A DNA stretch of 64,000 nt from an uncultured Pseudomonadota bacterium (GCA_903835655.1 CAILNT010000059.1:1-64000), one strand, 5' to 3'; numbered from the stretch's first letter, positions 32,512-42,715 are shown. Numbers and translations: made by a program. Notes: a model not told the origin generated them from the letters alone.

Positions 32512-35298
32512 ATGCTCTCCCAACCCCTTCCCCGACTTCTGTTCGCGCTCATGCTCGCCACGCCTCTGGCCGGCTGCTTCGACGTGAGCCCGGAACAACG
32601 CATCGCGGTCGCCAGGCAGGCGCTACAAAAATCCGATACGAAGGCCGCGATCATCGAACTGAAGAGCGCGCTACAGAAGGTGCCTGGCAGTGCCGATGCC
32701 CGCCTCTTGCTGGGCCAGGCGTTCCTGGCCGCGGGACAGTGGCCGAATTGCGAAACGGAGTTACGCAAGGCGATGCAACTTGGCGCGCCGGCGGATCAAG
32801 TCCTGCCCGACCTGGCACGCGCCCTGGTCAAACAAGGCAAATTCCAGGAAGTCGTCAAACTGGCGATTCCCGGTGCGGGAGTCGCCTCTCAGTCGCTTGC
32901 CGCGATCCAGGCCGAAAAAGCCAACGCCTACCTGGGACTGAGCCAGCCGGCACAAGCCGCGGCCATGGTAGAACAAGGGGAAAAGGCGCTGGCTGCGGTT
33001 GGAGGCAATAGTTACTCCAATGATCTGCAACTAGCCAAGGTTCGGATAGCTCTCGTCAACCAGCAAGCTGCTCAAGCCACGGCGCTGCTGGACACCGCCT
33101 TGCAGCATGATGCGAAATCTGTCGCCGCGCTCTACATGAAGGCGAGGATGCTGCTCGGCGCGGGCAAAACGGCGGAAGCGCTGACGATCTATCGGCGCAT
33201 CCTCGCAACCAAGCCGGACGAAGTCGCGTCAAATTTGGCCATCTATGACATCCAGCTGCGCGGCAATGATATGGCCGCGGCGGAGGCGGCCCTACAGGCC
33301 GCGGAAAAAACCGCTCCCAACAACCCGATGGTCAGGTACGCACGCGGGAACCTGGAACTCCGGCGCGGCCACCTGGAAAAAGCGAGCAGCGTGCTACTCG
33401 ATGTGCTGCGCGTCGCCCCGAATCATCTGCCATCGGTCCTGGCCTATGCCAGGGCCAGCTATGGCCTGGGCCACTACGATCAGAGCATGAAGAACGCGGG
33501 CATCGTGCTCGGGGCCGCGCCCGACAATCTCATCGCCGCCAAAATACTCGCTGGCAGCCAATTGAAGGTCGGCGAATTCAAGGCCGCGTTGAATACTCTG
33601 GCCCCTCTCCTCGCCAAGCACCCTGACGACGTCAAACTGCTCGCCCTGGGCGGTGAGGCCTATCTCCAGGCCAAGGACTACAACAAGGCCATGAGCTATC
33701 TGGACAAGGCCGCCGAACTGGACCCGGAAAGTGCCGCCATCAAGACCAGTCAGGCGGCGAACCATCTGGCCGCGGGGAATACCAGCGAGGCCATGACCGA
33801 CCTGGAGTCCGCCGCCAGGCTAAGCGAAAAACCCGGCCAGGTGGATTTTGCGCTGGTGATGTTGCACATGAAGGACAAGCAATACGACCGGGCACTCCAG
33901 GCGATTGCAAACCTGGAAAAGAAACTGCCCAGCAACCCCGTCACCCACAACCTCCGTGCCGCCGCCCTGCTGGGAAAACAGGATCTGGCCGGGGCCCGCA
34001 AGGAACTGGAACGGGCGCTGGCTCTCCAGCCCGGCTTTCTTCCCGCCGCCATCAACCTGGCCCGCATGGACGTGCAGAATCACCAACCCGATGCCGCCCG
34101 TAGGCGCTTCGAGTCCGTGCTGGCAGTGGACAAGAACAACGTGAATGCCATGCTGGCGCTGGCCGACCTGGCCACGGTCGGCAAAAAAGAGAATGACGCG
34201 GTTGCCTGGCTGGAAAAGGCCGCCAAGGCCGACCCCAAGGCACTCCTGGCCTATGCCGGGCTGATTCGTCATGATCTGGCCAGGAAGAATAATGCCCAGG
34301 CGCTGGCCCGTGCAAGGCAGGCCAGCAATGCCAATCCGGAGAGCCTCCCTGCCATGGATCTGCTAGGAGCCACGCAACTGGACATCGGCGACAAGGATGC
34401 CGCCATCCGCACCTACACGCGCATGGCTCAACTAGCGCCACAATCGCCCCAGGCCTATCGACTCCTGGCCGCTGCCCAGATCGCCAGCAAGCAACTCGGC
34501 GCTGCGCGCGAGAGCTTGCAGACGGCGCTCAGGCTCAAGCCGGACTTCCTCGAGGCCAAGGATGCGTTGATGCGGCTGGATCTGGCCGATAACCAACCCG
34601 ATGGCGCGCTCGGCATTGCCCATCAGATCCAGGGCCAGCAACCCAGGTCACCGCTCGGCTTCGACCGCGAAGCGGACATCCAGTCCTCACAGAAACACTA
34701 TCCTCAAGCCATCAAGGCCTACAAACAGGCGCTGGATCGTGGCGCGCCCACGGCCAGTCTGATCAAGCTCCTCGGAACCATGAGTGCCTCGGGCGACAGG
34801 CAAGGTGCGGACCGTTTCCTGGCGGCATGGGTCAAGCAATACCCCAACGACCATGCAGCCCGTTCCTACGCGGCCGGCCTGTATCTGCTCGGCGGCAGGG
34901 ACAAGGAGGCCATCGCCCAATATGAGGCATTGAAGCGCTTCAATCCTGACGATCCCTCTGTCCTCAACAATCTTGCGATTCTTTATCAACGGGAAATGGA
35001 TTCCCGTGCACTGGCTACGGCCGAACAGGCACTGAAACTGGCCCCGGAGAACGCGGCCGTGTTGGACACCCTGGGGTGGATCCTGGTGGAACAGGGTCAA
35101 TTCAAGAGCGGCCTGGACTTGCTTGAGAAAGCGGTAACCAAGGCGCCCAAGGCTGGCAGCACCCAGTATCACCTTGCCCTAGCTCTGGCACGTTCCGGCA
35201 ACAAGGTCGAGGCAAAAAGGCGGCTCAACCAGTTAGCCAGTTCCGGCCTGCGATTTCCCGAACTCGAAGCGGCGAGGGAAATTCTCAAGAGTCTATGA
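32512..35298 (+). CDS. prsT: PEP-CTERM system TPR-repeat lipoprotein PrsT
   Basis: 928 aa. Lipoprotein signal with lipobox ATPLAGC (Cys at about residue 22), then tandem TPR repeats over essentially the whole length. The N-terminal SPEQRIAVARQALQKSDTKAA and overall size fit the PEP_TPR_lipo (PrsT) family, which co-occurs with exosortase/PEP-CTERM systems and exopolysaccharide loci. Probably a periplasmic outer-membrane-anchored scaffold. The stop overlaps the next start (ATGA, 35295), tying it to an ABC permease operon. Confidence 0.92.
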   Translation: MLSQPLPRLLFALMLATPLAGCFDVSPEQRIAVARQALQKSDTKAAIIELKSALQKVPGSADARLLLGQAFLAAGQWPNCETELRKAMQLGAPADQVLPDLARALVKQGKFQEVVKLAIPGAGVASQSLAAIQAEKANAYLGLSQPAQAAAMVEQGEKALAAVGGNSYSNDLQLAKVRIALVNQQAAQATALLDTALQHDAKSVAALYMKARMLLGAGKTAEALTIYRRILATKPDEVASNLAIYDIQLRGNDMAAAEAALQAAEKTAPNNPMVRYARGNLELRRGHLEKASSVLLDVLRVAPNHLPSVLAYARASYGLGHYDQSMKNAGIVLGAAPDNLIAAKILAGSQLKVGEFKAALNTLAPLLAKHPDDVKLLALGGEAYLQAKDYNKAMSYLDKAAELDPESAAIKTSQAANHLAAGNTSEAMTDLESAARLSEKPGQVDFALVMLHMKDKQYDRALQAIANLEKKLPSNPVTHNLRAAALLGKQDLAGARKELERALALQPGFLPAAINLARMDVQNHQPDAARRRFESVLAVDKNNVNAMLALADLATVGKKENDAVAWLEKAAKADPKALLAYAGLIRHDLARKNNAQALARARQASNANPESLPAMDLLGATQLDIGDKDAAIRTYTRMAQLAPQSPQAYRLLAAAQIASKQLGAARESLQTALRLKPDFLEAKDALMRLDLADNQPDGALGIAHQIQGQQPRSPLGFDREADIQSSQKHYPQAIKAYKQALDRGAPTASLIKLLGTMSASGDRQGADRFLAAWVKQYPNDHAARSYAAGLYLLGGRDKEAIAQYEALKRFNPDDPSVLNNLAILYQREMDSRALATAEQALKLAPENAAVLDTLGWILVEQGQFKSGLDLLEKAVTKAPKAGSTQYHLALALARSGNKVEAKRRLNQLASSGLRFPELEAAREILKSL

Positions 35299-36569
35299 AT
35301 ATCACCTCCAGAAACCCTGCCCCCCCAGTGACCACACCGCTCTACCATTCCTTGCTGCTTGATTTTAGCCTGGCACTGCGCAACGTCTTGCGCCAGCGCA
35401 GGCGCAGCTATATCGCCGTGATCGCAATCGGCTTTGGCGTCGTGGCCATGATGCTTGCCGCGGGGTTCATCGAATGGATATTGCATGAAACCCGCGAGGA
35501 TGCCATCGCGAATCAATATGGGCACATTCAGGTCGTGCGACCCGGCTATCACGACCGGGGGCAGGCCGACCCCTACGCTTTTTTGCTCCCGAAATCCTCG
35601 CCGGCACTCTCGGCCCTGGAGCACACACCTGGAGTGCAATCGATCGCTCCCAGGTTGGCTTTCAATGGTCTGGTCAGCCATGGAGAAAGCACCCTGACAT
35701 TCATCGGGGAGGGGATCGATCCCGCCAAGGATCCGGCCTTGCGCAATCTCCACGTCGTCAAGGGAAAACTGCTCCGCACGGGGAACGATAAGGGCATCTT
35801 GATGGGGGCAGGCCTGGCGGACAATCTGGGAGTCAAGCCAGGTGACACGGTGGTATTGCTCGTCAATACTGCGAGCGGCGGCATCAACGCCGTCGAGGGG
35901 CCGGTGACGGGACTCACCTTTACCGCCATGAAGGGCATCGATGACTCCATCCTGCGTATCCCGATCGGGATGGCACAAAGCTTGTTGCGGGTTTCCGGTG
36001 CCCATGTCTGGATCGCGACCTTGCGACATACCGAGATGACGGATGCCGTCGTTGCGCGACTGAAGAAAGAGCGTGCGCTCCAGGACTTCGAGATCGTGCC
36101 CTGGACCCATTTGGCGGATTTCTACAACAAGACCGTGGATCTCTTCTCGCGCCAGATAGGCGTGGTCAAGCTCATCATCGCGCTCATCATCGTGCTCAGC
36201 ATCAGCAACACCATGACCATGAACGTCATGGAGCGCACGGTGGAAATCGGTACCGCCATGGCATTGGGAATCAAACGAAAACGCATCCTTACGCTATTCC
36301 TCATGGAGGGCTTGCTGGTCGGTGTACTTGGCGGAGCACTCGGGATCGCGGGCGGCTTACTGCTTGCGTATTCGGCATCGGCGATCGGCATCCCTATGCC
36401 CCCCGCGCCGGGCATGACCGAAGGCTTCGATGCATCCATACTCATCACGCCACGGATCGTTCTGGAGGCTGCGGCCCTTTCTGTCACAACCACGCTGCTC
36501 GCCAGCGTCTATCCATCATGGCGAGCATCTCGCCTGGTGATCGTCGAGGCGCTGCGACACAACCGTTGA
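35295..36569 (+). CDS. ABC transporter permease, LolE/MacB (FtsX) type
   Basis: 424 aa. N-terminal cytoplasmic arm with a conserved ALRNVLRQRRRS element, TM1, a large periplasmic domain, and three C-terminal TM helices, the FtsX/MacB arrangement. A MERTVEIGTAMALGIKRKRI coupling segment precedes the TM2-TM3 region. Translationally coupled to prsT. With the second permease (36582) and the divergent ATPase (39378-40130) it forms a LolCDE/MacB-like mechanotransmission transporter. Cargo unknown. Confidence 0.9.
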   Translation: MNITSRNPAPPVTTPLYHSLLLDFSLALRNVLRQRRRSYIAVIAIGFGVVAMMLAAGFIEWILHETREDAIANQYGHIQVVRPGYHDRGQADPYAFLLPKSSPALSALEHTPGVQSIAPRLAFNGLVSHGESTLTFIGEGIDPAKDPALRNLHVVKGKLLRTGNDKGILMGAGLADNLGVKPGDTVVLLVNTASGGINAVEGPVTGLTFTAMKGIDDSILRIPIGMAQSLLRVSGAHVWIATLRHTEMTDAVVARLKKERALQDFEIVPWTHLADFYNKTVDLFSRQIGVVKLIIALIIVLSISNTMTMNVMERTVEIGTAMALGIKRKRILTLFLMEGLLVGVLGGALGIAGGLLLAYSASAIGIPMPPAPGMTEGFDASILITPRIVLEAAALSVTTTLLASVYPSWRASRLVIVEALRHNR

Positions 36570-36581
36570 GGTATTCACCTC

Positions 36582-37793
36582 GTGTGGAAACTTGCCCTGC
36601 GTAACGTGTTACGCCACAAGAATCGGACCGGAATGACATTGTTGGCCATCGTGGCCGGAGTGGTCGGCCTGGTCCTCAGCGGCGGATTTATCCATGACAT
36701 CATCGGACAGTTTGGCGAGAACCTGATTCATTCCCAATCCGGACATCTCCAATTGTCTCGCAGCGGTTATTTCGCGCACGGGACACGCAGTCCGGAAAAA
36801 TATCTCATTTCCGATCCCGTCGCGTTGCAGACGGAAATAGCCAGAACAGCCGGCATCGATGAAGTGATGGGCAGACTGTATTTCACCGGCCTGCTCAACA
36901 ATGGCCGCTCGGACCAGCCCATGATCGGGGAAGGGATAGAGCCGTCACGGGAAGCTCGCCTGGGGACCGGCATGGTGATCGCCGCGGGCCGCCGACTCCA
37001 GGATGGCGATCATCACGGCATGATGCTGGGCCAGGGGTTGGCCCACACCCTGAAATTAAAACCAGGGGATATGGCCACCGTGGTGACAAACACCTCCGCT
37101 GGCGCCATGAACAGCGTTGAATTCAAGGTGGTCGGCACCTTCCAGACTTTTTCCAAGGACTACGATGCCCTCGCCGTGCTCATCCCCTTGAGCGCCGCCC
37201 AGGAGTTACTCGCCACCGAGGGGGTCAACACGCTGGTCGTTGCACTCAAGCGCACACGGGACACACAGAGGGTCGCAACGACACTGGGCGCCAGATATTC
37301 CAGATCCGGACTAGAGGTCAAGACCTGGGTCGAACTGAACGATTTCTACAGCAATGCGGTGGACATGTATCAGGCGCAGTTTGGCTTCCTGCGCGTCATC
37401 ATTCTGGTGATGGTGCTGCTGAGTGTGATCAACAGCGTCAACATGACCGTGTTCGAGCGAGTCGGCGAATTCGGTACCATGATGGCCCTGGGAAATCGCC
37501 GCGGCGCGGTGTTTAATCTCATCGTTGCGGAAAGCGCCATCCAGGGATTGGCGGGATCCGGCCTCGGTGTCATCCTGGGCGCCATCCTGGCGTGGACCGT
37601 TTCCGCCATTGGAATCCCCATGCCCCCGCCGCCCAATGCGGATCTGAGCTACATCGCCCATATCCAGGTCGTGCCGTCCGTCGTTGCCGGCGCCTTCGGC
37701 GTGGGGCTGGTCGCCACTGTGCTCGCCGCCATGCTGCCCGCGTGGCGGGTGCGCGCCATCCCGGTGGTGGACGCCTTGCGTCAGAATGTCTGA
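36582..37793 (+). CDS. ABC transporter permease, LolC/MacB (FtsX) type
   Basis: 403 aa from GTG at 36582 (first residues MWKLALRNVLRHKNRTG align with the partner permease). Same FtsX topology: TM1, periplasmic domain about residues 40-270, three C-terminal TMs, and coupling segment ERVGEFGTMMALGNRRG. Paralogous to the preceding gene, so the transporter is probably a heterodimer. Ends 11 nt from the convergent DUF1302 gene. Confidence 0.9.
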   Translation: MWKLALRNVLRHKNRTGMTLLAIVAGVVGLVLSGGFIHDIIGQFGENLIHSQSGHLQLSRSGYFAHGTRSPEKYLISDPVALQTEIARTAGIDEVMGRLYFTGLLNNGRSDQPMIGEGIEPSREARLGTGMVIAAGRRLQDGDHHGMMLGQGLAHTLKLKPGDMATVVTNTSAGAMNSVEFKVVGTFQTFSKDYDALAVLIPLSAAQELLATEGVNTLVVALKRTRDTQRVATTLGARYSRSGLEVKTWVELNDFYSNAVDMYQAQFGFLRVIILVMVLLSVINSVNMTVFERVGEFGTMMALGNRRGAVFNLIVAESAIQGLAGSGLGVILGAILAWTVSAIGIPMPPPPNADLSYIAHIQVVPSVVAGAFGVGLVATVLAAMLPAWRVRAIPVVDALRQNV

Positions 37794-37803
37794 CGACCTC
37801 CGA

Positions 37804-39381
37804 TCAAAAGTCGTACCTCGCCTCGGTATATATCCGGTCACAGTTCTTGTATTGGCCAAACATGCCTGTAGGTGCGCCATCAAAGACATCCAGACCGATA
37901 GTCAGATGCCAGTCGGGTTTGAACTGCCGGGTCAGCTTGGGGCGCAACAGCCAGTCATTGCGGTTGAAACTGCTGATCAGGAGTATCTCCCCTTGCCACT
38001 TGGGGGTGAAATCGTGATGCACCAGGAGGGAATACCCATTCTCCATCCTGTCGAAATGGATGCCCGGATCGTAATTAAAATAAACGCGCTGGAACAATTG
38101 AGCATTCAGTCGGGTGTCGGCGGCCGGATTGAAATCGAGGCCCACGGCCCAGTCCAGGGTGTTCTGCTTCACCACACCGTCGCTGTCCGCAAGCGTGGTC
38201 ACGTTGTACTCCCGACCGCGCGTGTAAACCACCTCCGACTTCAGGACGAAGCTGCCGAAATCCTTGGCCAGTGTCCCTCCCGCCTGCCCGATCCGCGTAT
38301 GCACCGGTGTAAACAGGGTTTGCACGATGGGGTCGCGCAAAAAAGTGGGCGAGCTATCCATGCTGGTGTAGTAGAAGCCCGACAGGTCCCAGCCTTGCGT
38401 CAGCCGAGACAGTCTGATCCCAAAATTGCCGTGACCAAATCCGTACCCGGGCTTTTCTTCATTTTCGATCATCGGAATACCCGCGGGCGACAAGGGATAA
38501 GGGTAGAAATCCGAACCGGCACCCGCCCCGCCCAGCCTGAAAGGCTGGCCGATGAGGTCATAGCTGGGGAAGGGTATCCATACCACCTCGGCATGAAAGT
38601 CATCCTTGAAATATTCCGTGCGCGCGGCCCACTGCGGAATGCGTAGAGTCTGAAAATCGGGCAGGACATATTCCCGGAGGTCCTTTGCCGAAACCACATC
38701 GGCGAAAAAAAGACCCACCATCTCGCCCCATACGATGTGTTGACGTCCCACGCGCCAATCCCAACCGTCTGAAGTGAAATCCATATACGTCTCGCCAAAG
38801 CGGAATCCAGCCTGCTGGTCGTGACGCACCGAGCCCGAATAGTAATTGGAAAGATCATGGACCGCGTTGTAGTCGAAGCGTCCGCTGGCCTTCCACTGGA
38901 TGCCTGGGCCGAAATGGCCCTGAGTTCCCAGCATCAGACGCCCCTGGGTTTCGGACCAATGTGCCGGGTCGCCATAGGTATACGCCAACTCGGTCTGCAA
39001 GAACCCCCGCCAGGGATGAGACTCGCCCTGAGAGCGCGAGTGGGCCCGGGGCGCAGCATCGAAGGTATCCCCTTTTAAATCAGGCTCCGCTCCGCCCCGC
39101 ACGGGAATGGTCACCTGAGCTCGCCCCGCCGTGGCATCGTCGCCGAACAGTGCGTCCTTTGAGCCAGGCAACGGCGCCTTCTCGTCGGCTGGGGCGGCAT
39201 CCGGCGACGCCGCGTCCGTGGCGAACAAAGCGTCTCGTGACGCGGGAAGGTCTTCATCCTGGGCCGCCAACTGGACATAAGATACGCCTGCTAGCGGTGG
39301 CGGTTTTTCATGCCAGGCATGGGCTACGGCCGGCAGGCACAGAAGCAGTGCGGCGATGATATCGGTCTTGGTTGAAATCAT
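37804..39381 (-). CDS. DUF1302-family outer-membrane beta-barrel protein
   Basis: 525 aa from the ATG at 39381 (GGGAG upstream, ATGA overlap with the ATPase gene). Signal peptide [21 protein letters not shown]. The C-terminal ~400 residues alternate aromatic/polar as a beta-barrel and end in a C-terminal Phe (EARYDF), the BAM-recognition pattern. DUF1302 members are found beside LolA-like and ABC or RND genes. An N-terminal linker repeats ASRDALF and GSKDALF. Likely the outer-membrane component of the same export route. Confidence 0.88.
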   Translation of the reverse strand: MISTKTDIIAALLLCLPAVAHAWHEKPPPLAGVSYVQLAAQDEDLPASRDALFATDAASPDAAPADEKAPLPGSKDALFGDDATAGRAQVTIPVRGGAEPDLKGDTFDAAPRAHSRSQGESHPWRGFLQTELAYTYGDPAHWSETQGRLMLGTQGHFGPGIQWKASGRFDYNAVHDLSNYYSGSVRHDQQAGFRFGETYMDFTSDGWDWRVGRQHIVWGEMVGLFFADVVSAKDLREYVLPDFQTLRIPQWAARTEYFKDDFHAEVVWIPFPSYDLIGQPFRLGGAGAGSDFYPYPLSPAGIPMIENEEKPGYGFGHGNFGIRLSRLTQGWDLSGFYYTSMDSSPTFLRDPIVQTLFTPVHTRIGQAGGTLAKDFGSFVLKSEVVYTRGREYNVTTLADSDGVVKQNTLDWAVGLDFNPAADTRLNAQLFQRVYFNYDPGIHFDRMENGYSLLVHHDFTPKWQGEILLISSFNRNDWLLRPKLTRQFKPDWHLTIGLDVFDGAPTGMFGQYKNCDRIYTEARYDF

Positions 39382-40130
39382 TCTGTTCTCCCTTGTGCAC
39401 TGGGTACCACGGCGTGTTGCCTGGCCAGTTTCCATTTTTCATTCACTCTCAATCCCAGCATGGCCACGCGACCATCCTCGATGCGGACGAGTCGATCCGC
39501 CATGGCAATGACGCGACGGTCATGGGTGGAGAAGATGAAAGTCGTGCCGTAACGGCGATTGATCTCTTTCATCAAATCCAGTATGCCCTGACCGGTTCGA
39601 CTATCCAGGTTGGCGGTGGGCTCATCGGCCAGGACGATGCGCGGGCCGATGGCCAGCGCGCGGGCGATGGCCACCCTTTGCCTCTGCCCGCCACTGAGTT
39701 GATTGGGAATGTGGTGGGCGTAGCGTTCCAGACCAACGATGGAGAGATGGCGGGACACTCGCTCTCGGCGCTCATCCCGGCTGATCTCGGGCAATTGTAG
39801 TAGCGGATACTCTACGTTTTCCGCAGCGGTAAGCACAGGAAAAAGATTGAATGTCTGAAAAATGAATCCTATGCTTCGTGCACGCAAGTCCGCCAATTCG
39901 TCCGGAGTGCGACAGGTCACCTCGACTTCATCGATAAACACTTTCCCACTGGTGGGCGTATCGATACAGCCAATGATGTTGAGCATCGTGGTCTTACCGC
40001 TACCAGAAGGCCCGGCAATGGCCAGAAACACGCCTTCCTCGAAAGAGAGTGTGATATCGTTGAGCGCAATCACCTTCTGCTCGCCAAGCAGGTATTCCTT
40101 GGTAACGGCTTCGACACGCACCAGGCTCAT
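39378..40130 (-). CDS. ABC transporter ATP-binding protein, LolD/MacB type
   Basis: 250 aa. Walker [11 protein letters not shown]-loop [14 protein letters not shown], signature [12 protein letters not shown], Walker [15 protein letters not shown]-loop FSTHD. LolD/MacB subclass by the [18 protein letters not shown] segment. It should energise the two permeases encoded divergently beyond the DUF1302 gene. It starts 44 bp from the LolA-like gene, divergently. Confidence 0.95.
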   Translation of the reverse strand: MSLVRVEAVTKEYLLGEQKVIALNDITLSFEEGVFLAIAGPSGSGKTTMLNIIGCIDTPTSGKVFIDEVEVTCRTPDELADLRARSIGFIFQTFNLFPVLTAAENVEYPLLQLPEISRDERRERVSRHLSIVGLERYAHHIPNQLSGGQRQRVAIARALAIGPRIVLADEPTANLDSRTGQGILDLMKEINRRYGTTFIFSTHDRRVIAMADRLVRIEDGRVAMLGLRVNEKWKLARQHAVVPSAQGRTE

Positions 40131-40174
40131 CGCTGTATTCCAGTGGGGGGCTGCTTCATCGGAGTATTCCTGAC

Positions 40175-40951
40175 ATGTCCAAAAGTTCGTTTTTTTCGGT
40201 TTGTCTATTCTCGGCCGGTCTAATCATCGGCCCCTCCGCCACCGCCTTCGGTGAATCCGAAACGATCTCGAATGTGGACCCCATGGCGCGGAGCATCGTG
40301 GCAAAGGCGGACGAAATCCGCTTCCCATCCACTGGATTTCAGGTCGATATCGACATCGCCAGTTCGTCTCCCGACGGGAATATGGAGAAGAGGAAGTACC
40401 GCGTCCTCTCCAAGGGCAGTGAAAATACGGTAGTCATGATACTAGAACCGGCCTCTGAGCGGGGACAGATCATGCTCATGAAAGGCCGCGATCTCTGGGT
40501 CTTCATGCCCGATGTGTCCCAGCCCATACGCTTGGGGCTCGCGCAACGGCTCACAGGCCAGGTGGCCAACGGCGACCTGGCGCGAGCCAATTTCAGCGGC
40601 GATTACTCTCCGAGAATATTGCGCAGCGAAAACCTCCAGGGAGAGGATCAATACGTGCTGGAATTGCTGGCCGTGGATCGCGGAGTGACCTACCACCGCG
40701 TCTTGCTCTGGGTGAACAAGTCGAATGATGCACCGCGCAAGGCCGAGTTCTACGGCCTGTCCGGCCGCCTGATGAAGACCTGCCTCTATGAAAACTTCCA
40801 GTCCATGGGGGGACGTAAACGGCCCACCCGGTTGGTGATGCAGGACGGCATCAAACCGGGAGAACAATCCATCCTCGAATACGCCAACATGAAGCTGCGC
40901 GATCTACCCGACAAGGTCTTCTCCAAGGACTATCTCAAGAAGCTACAGTGA
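40175..40951 (+). CDS. LolA-like outer-membrane lipoprotein-sorting protein
   Basis: 258 aa with a signal peptide (SVCLFSAGLIIGPSATAFG). The mature part is the LolA/LppX-like half-barrel of the lipoprotein-sorting family, with GRDLWVFMPDVSQPIRLG and KAEFYGLSGRLMKT. Such proteins carry lipids or lipoproteins across the periplasm. With the ABC permeases, ATPase and DUF1302 barrel it completes an inner membrane-periplasm-outer membrane route. Confidence 0.88.
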   Translation: MSKSSFFSVCLFSAGLIIGPSATAFGESETISNVDPMARSIVAKADEIRFPSTGFQVDIDIASSSPDGNMEKRKYRVLSKGSENTVVMILEPASERGQIMLMKGRDLWVFMPDVSQPIRLGLAQRLTGQVANGDLARANFSGDYSPRILRSENLQGEDQYVLELLAVDRGVTYHRVLLWVNKSNDAPRKAEFYGLSGRLMKTCLYENFQSMGGRKRPTRLVMQDGIKPGEQSILEYANMKLRDLPDKVFSKDYLKKLQ

Positions 40952-41094
40952 TCTAAAAACACGAGCCCGCCATCGACTTGGCCTTGACCGCCACGGATGT
41001 CGCCAATGTGGATGGCGCTAGTGGACTCGCGGCGGAGCAGCCGGGGACGCGCTGATTTATTCAATTCAGTTCACCCTTGAAACTGGAAACGCCC

Positions 41095-41931
41095 ATGAAA
41101 GTCGTCCTGATTACGCTGGCCGCGACATTCTTCATGCAGAGCGGCTATTTTATATGGAAGCTGACGGCCGCATCTCTCCCGCAAGTGGGTCAGGCATCCT
41201 GGGCCGAGATCGCCATGGGCTTCATCGGCAATGGGAAATGGATGCTCGGATTGCTTGCCACGATATTAGGCTGGTTGTTGTTTATCAAGGCAACCGATCT
41301 GGGCGAGGTCAGCGTGGTGCAACCGCTGCTGTCGGTCGGCGATGTTTTTCTTGTGTTGCTGGCCGTGGTTTTTCTGCATGAACGACTCAGGCTGGGCGAA
41401 TGGCTGGGGCTGGCCGTGACCGTGATGGGTGCCGGCATGCTGGCCTTCGAAGCCAAGGTCACGCTCCCCTCCGACATAGACTGGCCACGGCTGGCGCTTT
41501 TTCTCTTTGGCGTCATGACCTTGGGCGCCACCTTGCTGGCGCGGGGGTGGCGCAGCCAGCGCGCGGAGCTGCCGCTGGCCATCGCCTCCGGTGTCGGCTT
41601 CGGCATGGGCGCGGTGCTCACCAAGTTGATGACGGCCTACATCACACTCCGAGGCCAGCACCTGGAATCCTCTGCGTTCTTGCTGAATCCGATTTTACCA
41701 TTCATGGTTCTGAGCAATGTGGTGGGCCTGGCCCTGCTCCAGATCGCGTTTCAACGTGGGCGAGCCGCCGTGATCGTGCCGGTGCAACTTTCCGTCATTA
41801 ACGGCATCGTCGTCGTGTCGGGCTATTTCGTTTTTTCAGAGACCATCGCCTGGTTCCGCTTGCTCGCCATTGCGCTGATCGTCTTCGGCACGGCGTGGCT
41901 GCACTTTGCCGCACCGGATCGGGACAGTTGA
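41095..41931 (+). CDS. EamA/DMT-family transporter
   Basis: 278 aa from the ATG at 41095; a TTG at 41077 would add six residues. About ten TM helices in two EamA halves (SVVQPLLSVGDVFLVLLAVVF; VPVQLSVINGIVVVSGYFVF). Similar to the EamA-type proteins that move lipid or sugar intermediates or small metabolites. Substrate unknown. The next gene starts 49 nt later on the same strand. Confidence 0.85.
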   Translation: MKVVLITLAATFFMQSGYFIWKLTAASLPQVGQASWAEIAMGFIGNGKWMLGLLATILGWLLFIKATDLGEVSVVQPLLSVGDVFLVLLAVVFLHERLRLGEWLGLAVTVMGAGMLAFEAKVTLPSDIDWPRLALFLFGVMTLGATLLARGWRSQRAELPLAIASGVGFGMGAVLTKLMTAYITLRGQHLESSAFLLNPILPFMVLSNVVGLALLQIAFQRGRAAVIVPVQLSVINGIVVVSGYFVFSETIAWFRLLAIALIVFGTAWLHFAAPDRDS

Positions 41932-41980
41932 ACACCATCACAAACAGGGGCACATGACCCCATCCACACGGGAGGAATCG

Positions 41981-42634
41981 ATGTCGCTATCCATGGGTGT
42001 AAGACTGAAACGTTTCCTGATTCATGCGGGTGTAGAGATCATGCCTTTCATCCCCTTGCCGGGAGAATGGTATCGGAAGCTGCTGGTACGAGACTCCGAT
42101 AAACGCTATGTGAGCGGGCGCTGGGCTTACATGAAAGAGGTCGCGGAATCGCACCGCTACAGCTTGATCATCGGCTGTTGCGAATACTACAAGTCCAGGG
42201 ACCGAAAAATACTGGATGTTGGCTGCGGCGAAGGGATATTGCAACGGCGTATGGCCTACACCGAATACCTTGGGGTTGACATGAACGCAGAAGCGATCAG
42301 TCTAGCCAAGTCACGGGAGGACGAGCATACCCGGTTCTTTTTGACACCCGCGGAATCGTATCAGCCCGCAAGCCTTTACGATGTCATCGTCTTCAATGAA
42401 TCCTTGTACTACATCCCCAATCCGCTGACGGTGTTCGAGCACTATCGCGCCGCCCTGGCGCCGGATGGCATCGTGATCGTTTGTATGTTTCAGACCAATT
42501 TGGCCAGAAGAATCTGGAAGAAACTTTCCATGAATAACATGGTGGAACTCACCGCGATCAAGATATCGAACGAACTCGGCTTTGCTTCAATGATAAAAGT
42601 CTACGCGGATGCGCTTATCCATCCTGCCAAGTAA
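41981..42634 (+). CDS. SAM-dependent class I methyltransferase
   Basis: 217 aa from the ATG at 41981, chosen for GGAGG 5 nt upstream; ATG at 41954 is an alternative. Motif I is KILDVGCGEGILQRR, acidic motif II EYLGVDMNAEAI, then DVIVFNESLYYIPNP. Soluble, Rossmann fold. Substrate unknown; proximity to the EamA transporter and PEP-CTERM cluster hints at a surface glycan or lipid. Confidence 0.88.
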   Translation: MSLSMGVRLKRFLIHAGVEIMPFIPLPGEWYRKLLVRDSDKRYVSGRWAYMKEVAESHRYSLIIGCCEYYKSRDRKILDVGCGEGILQRRMAYTEYLGVDMNAEAISLAKSREDEHTRFFLTPAESYQPASLYDVIVFNESLYYIPNPLTVFEHYRAALAPDGIVIVCMFQTNLARRIWKKLSMNNMVELTAIKISNELGFASMIKVYADALIHPAK

Positions 42635-42715
42635 TCTGGCCCTTCCGGCCGCATGGATCGAGGCTGAGCGAGTGCGAAACCATACCGACCACTCGTGCCA
42701 GAATCCAGGTAATTT

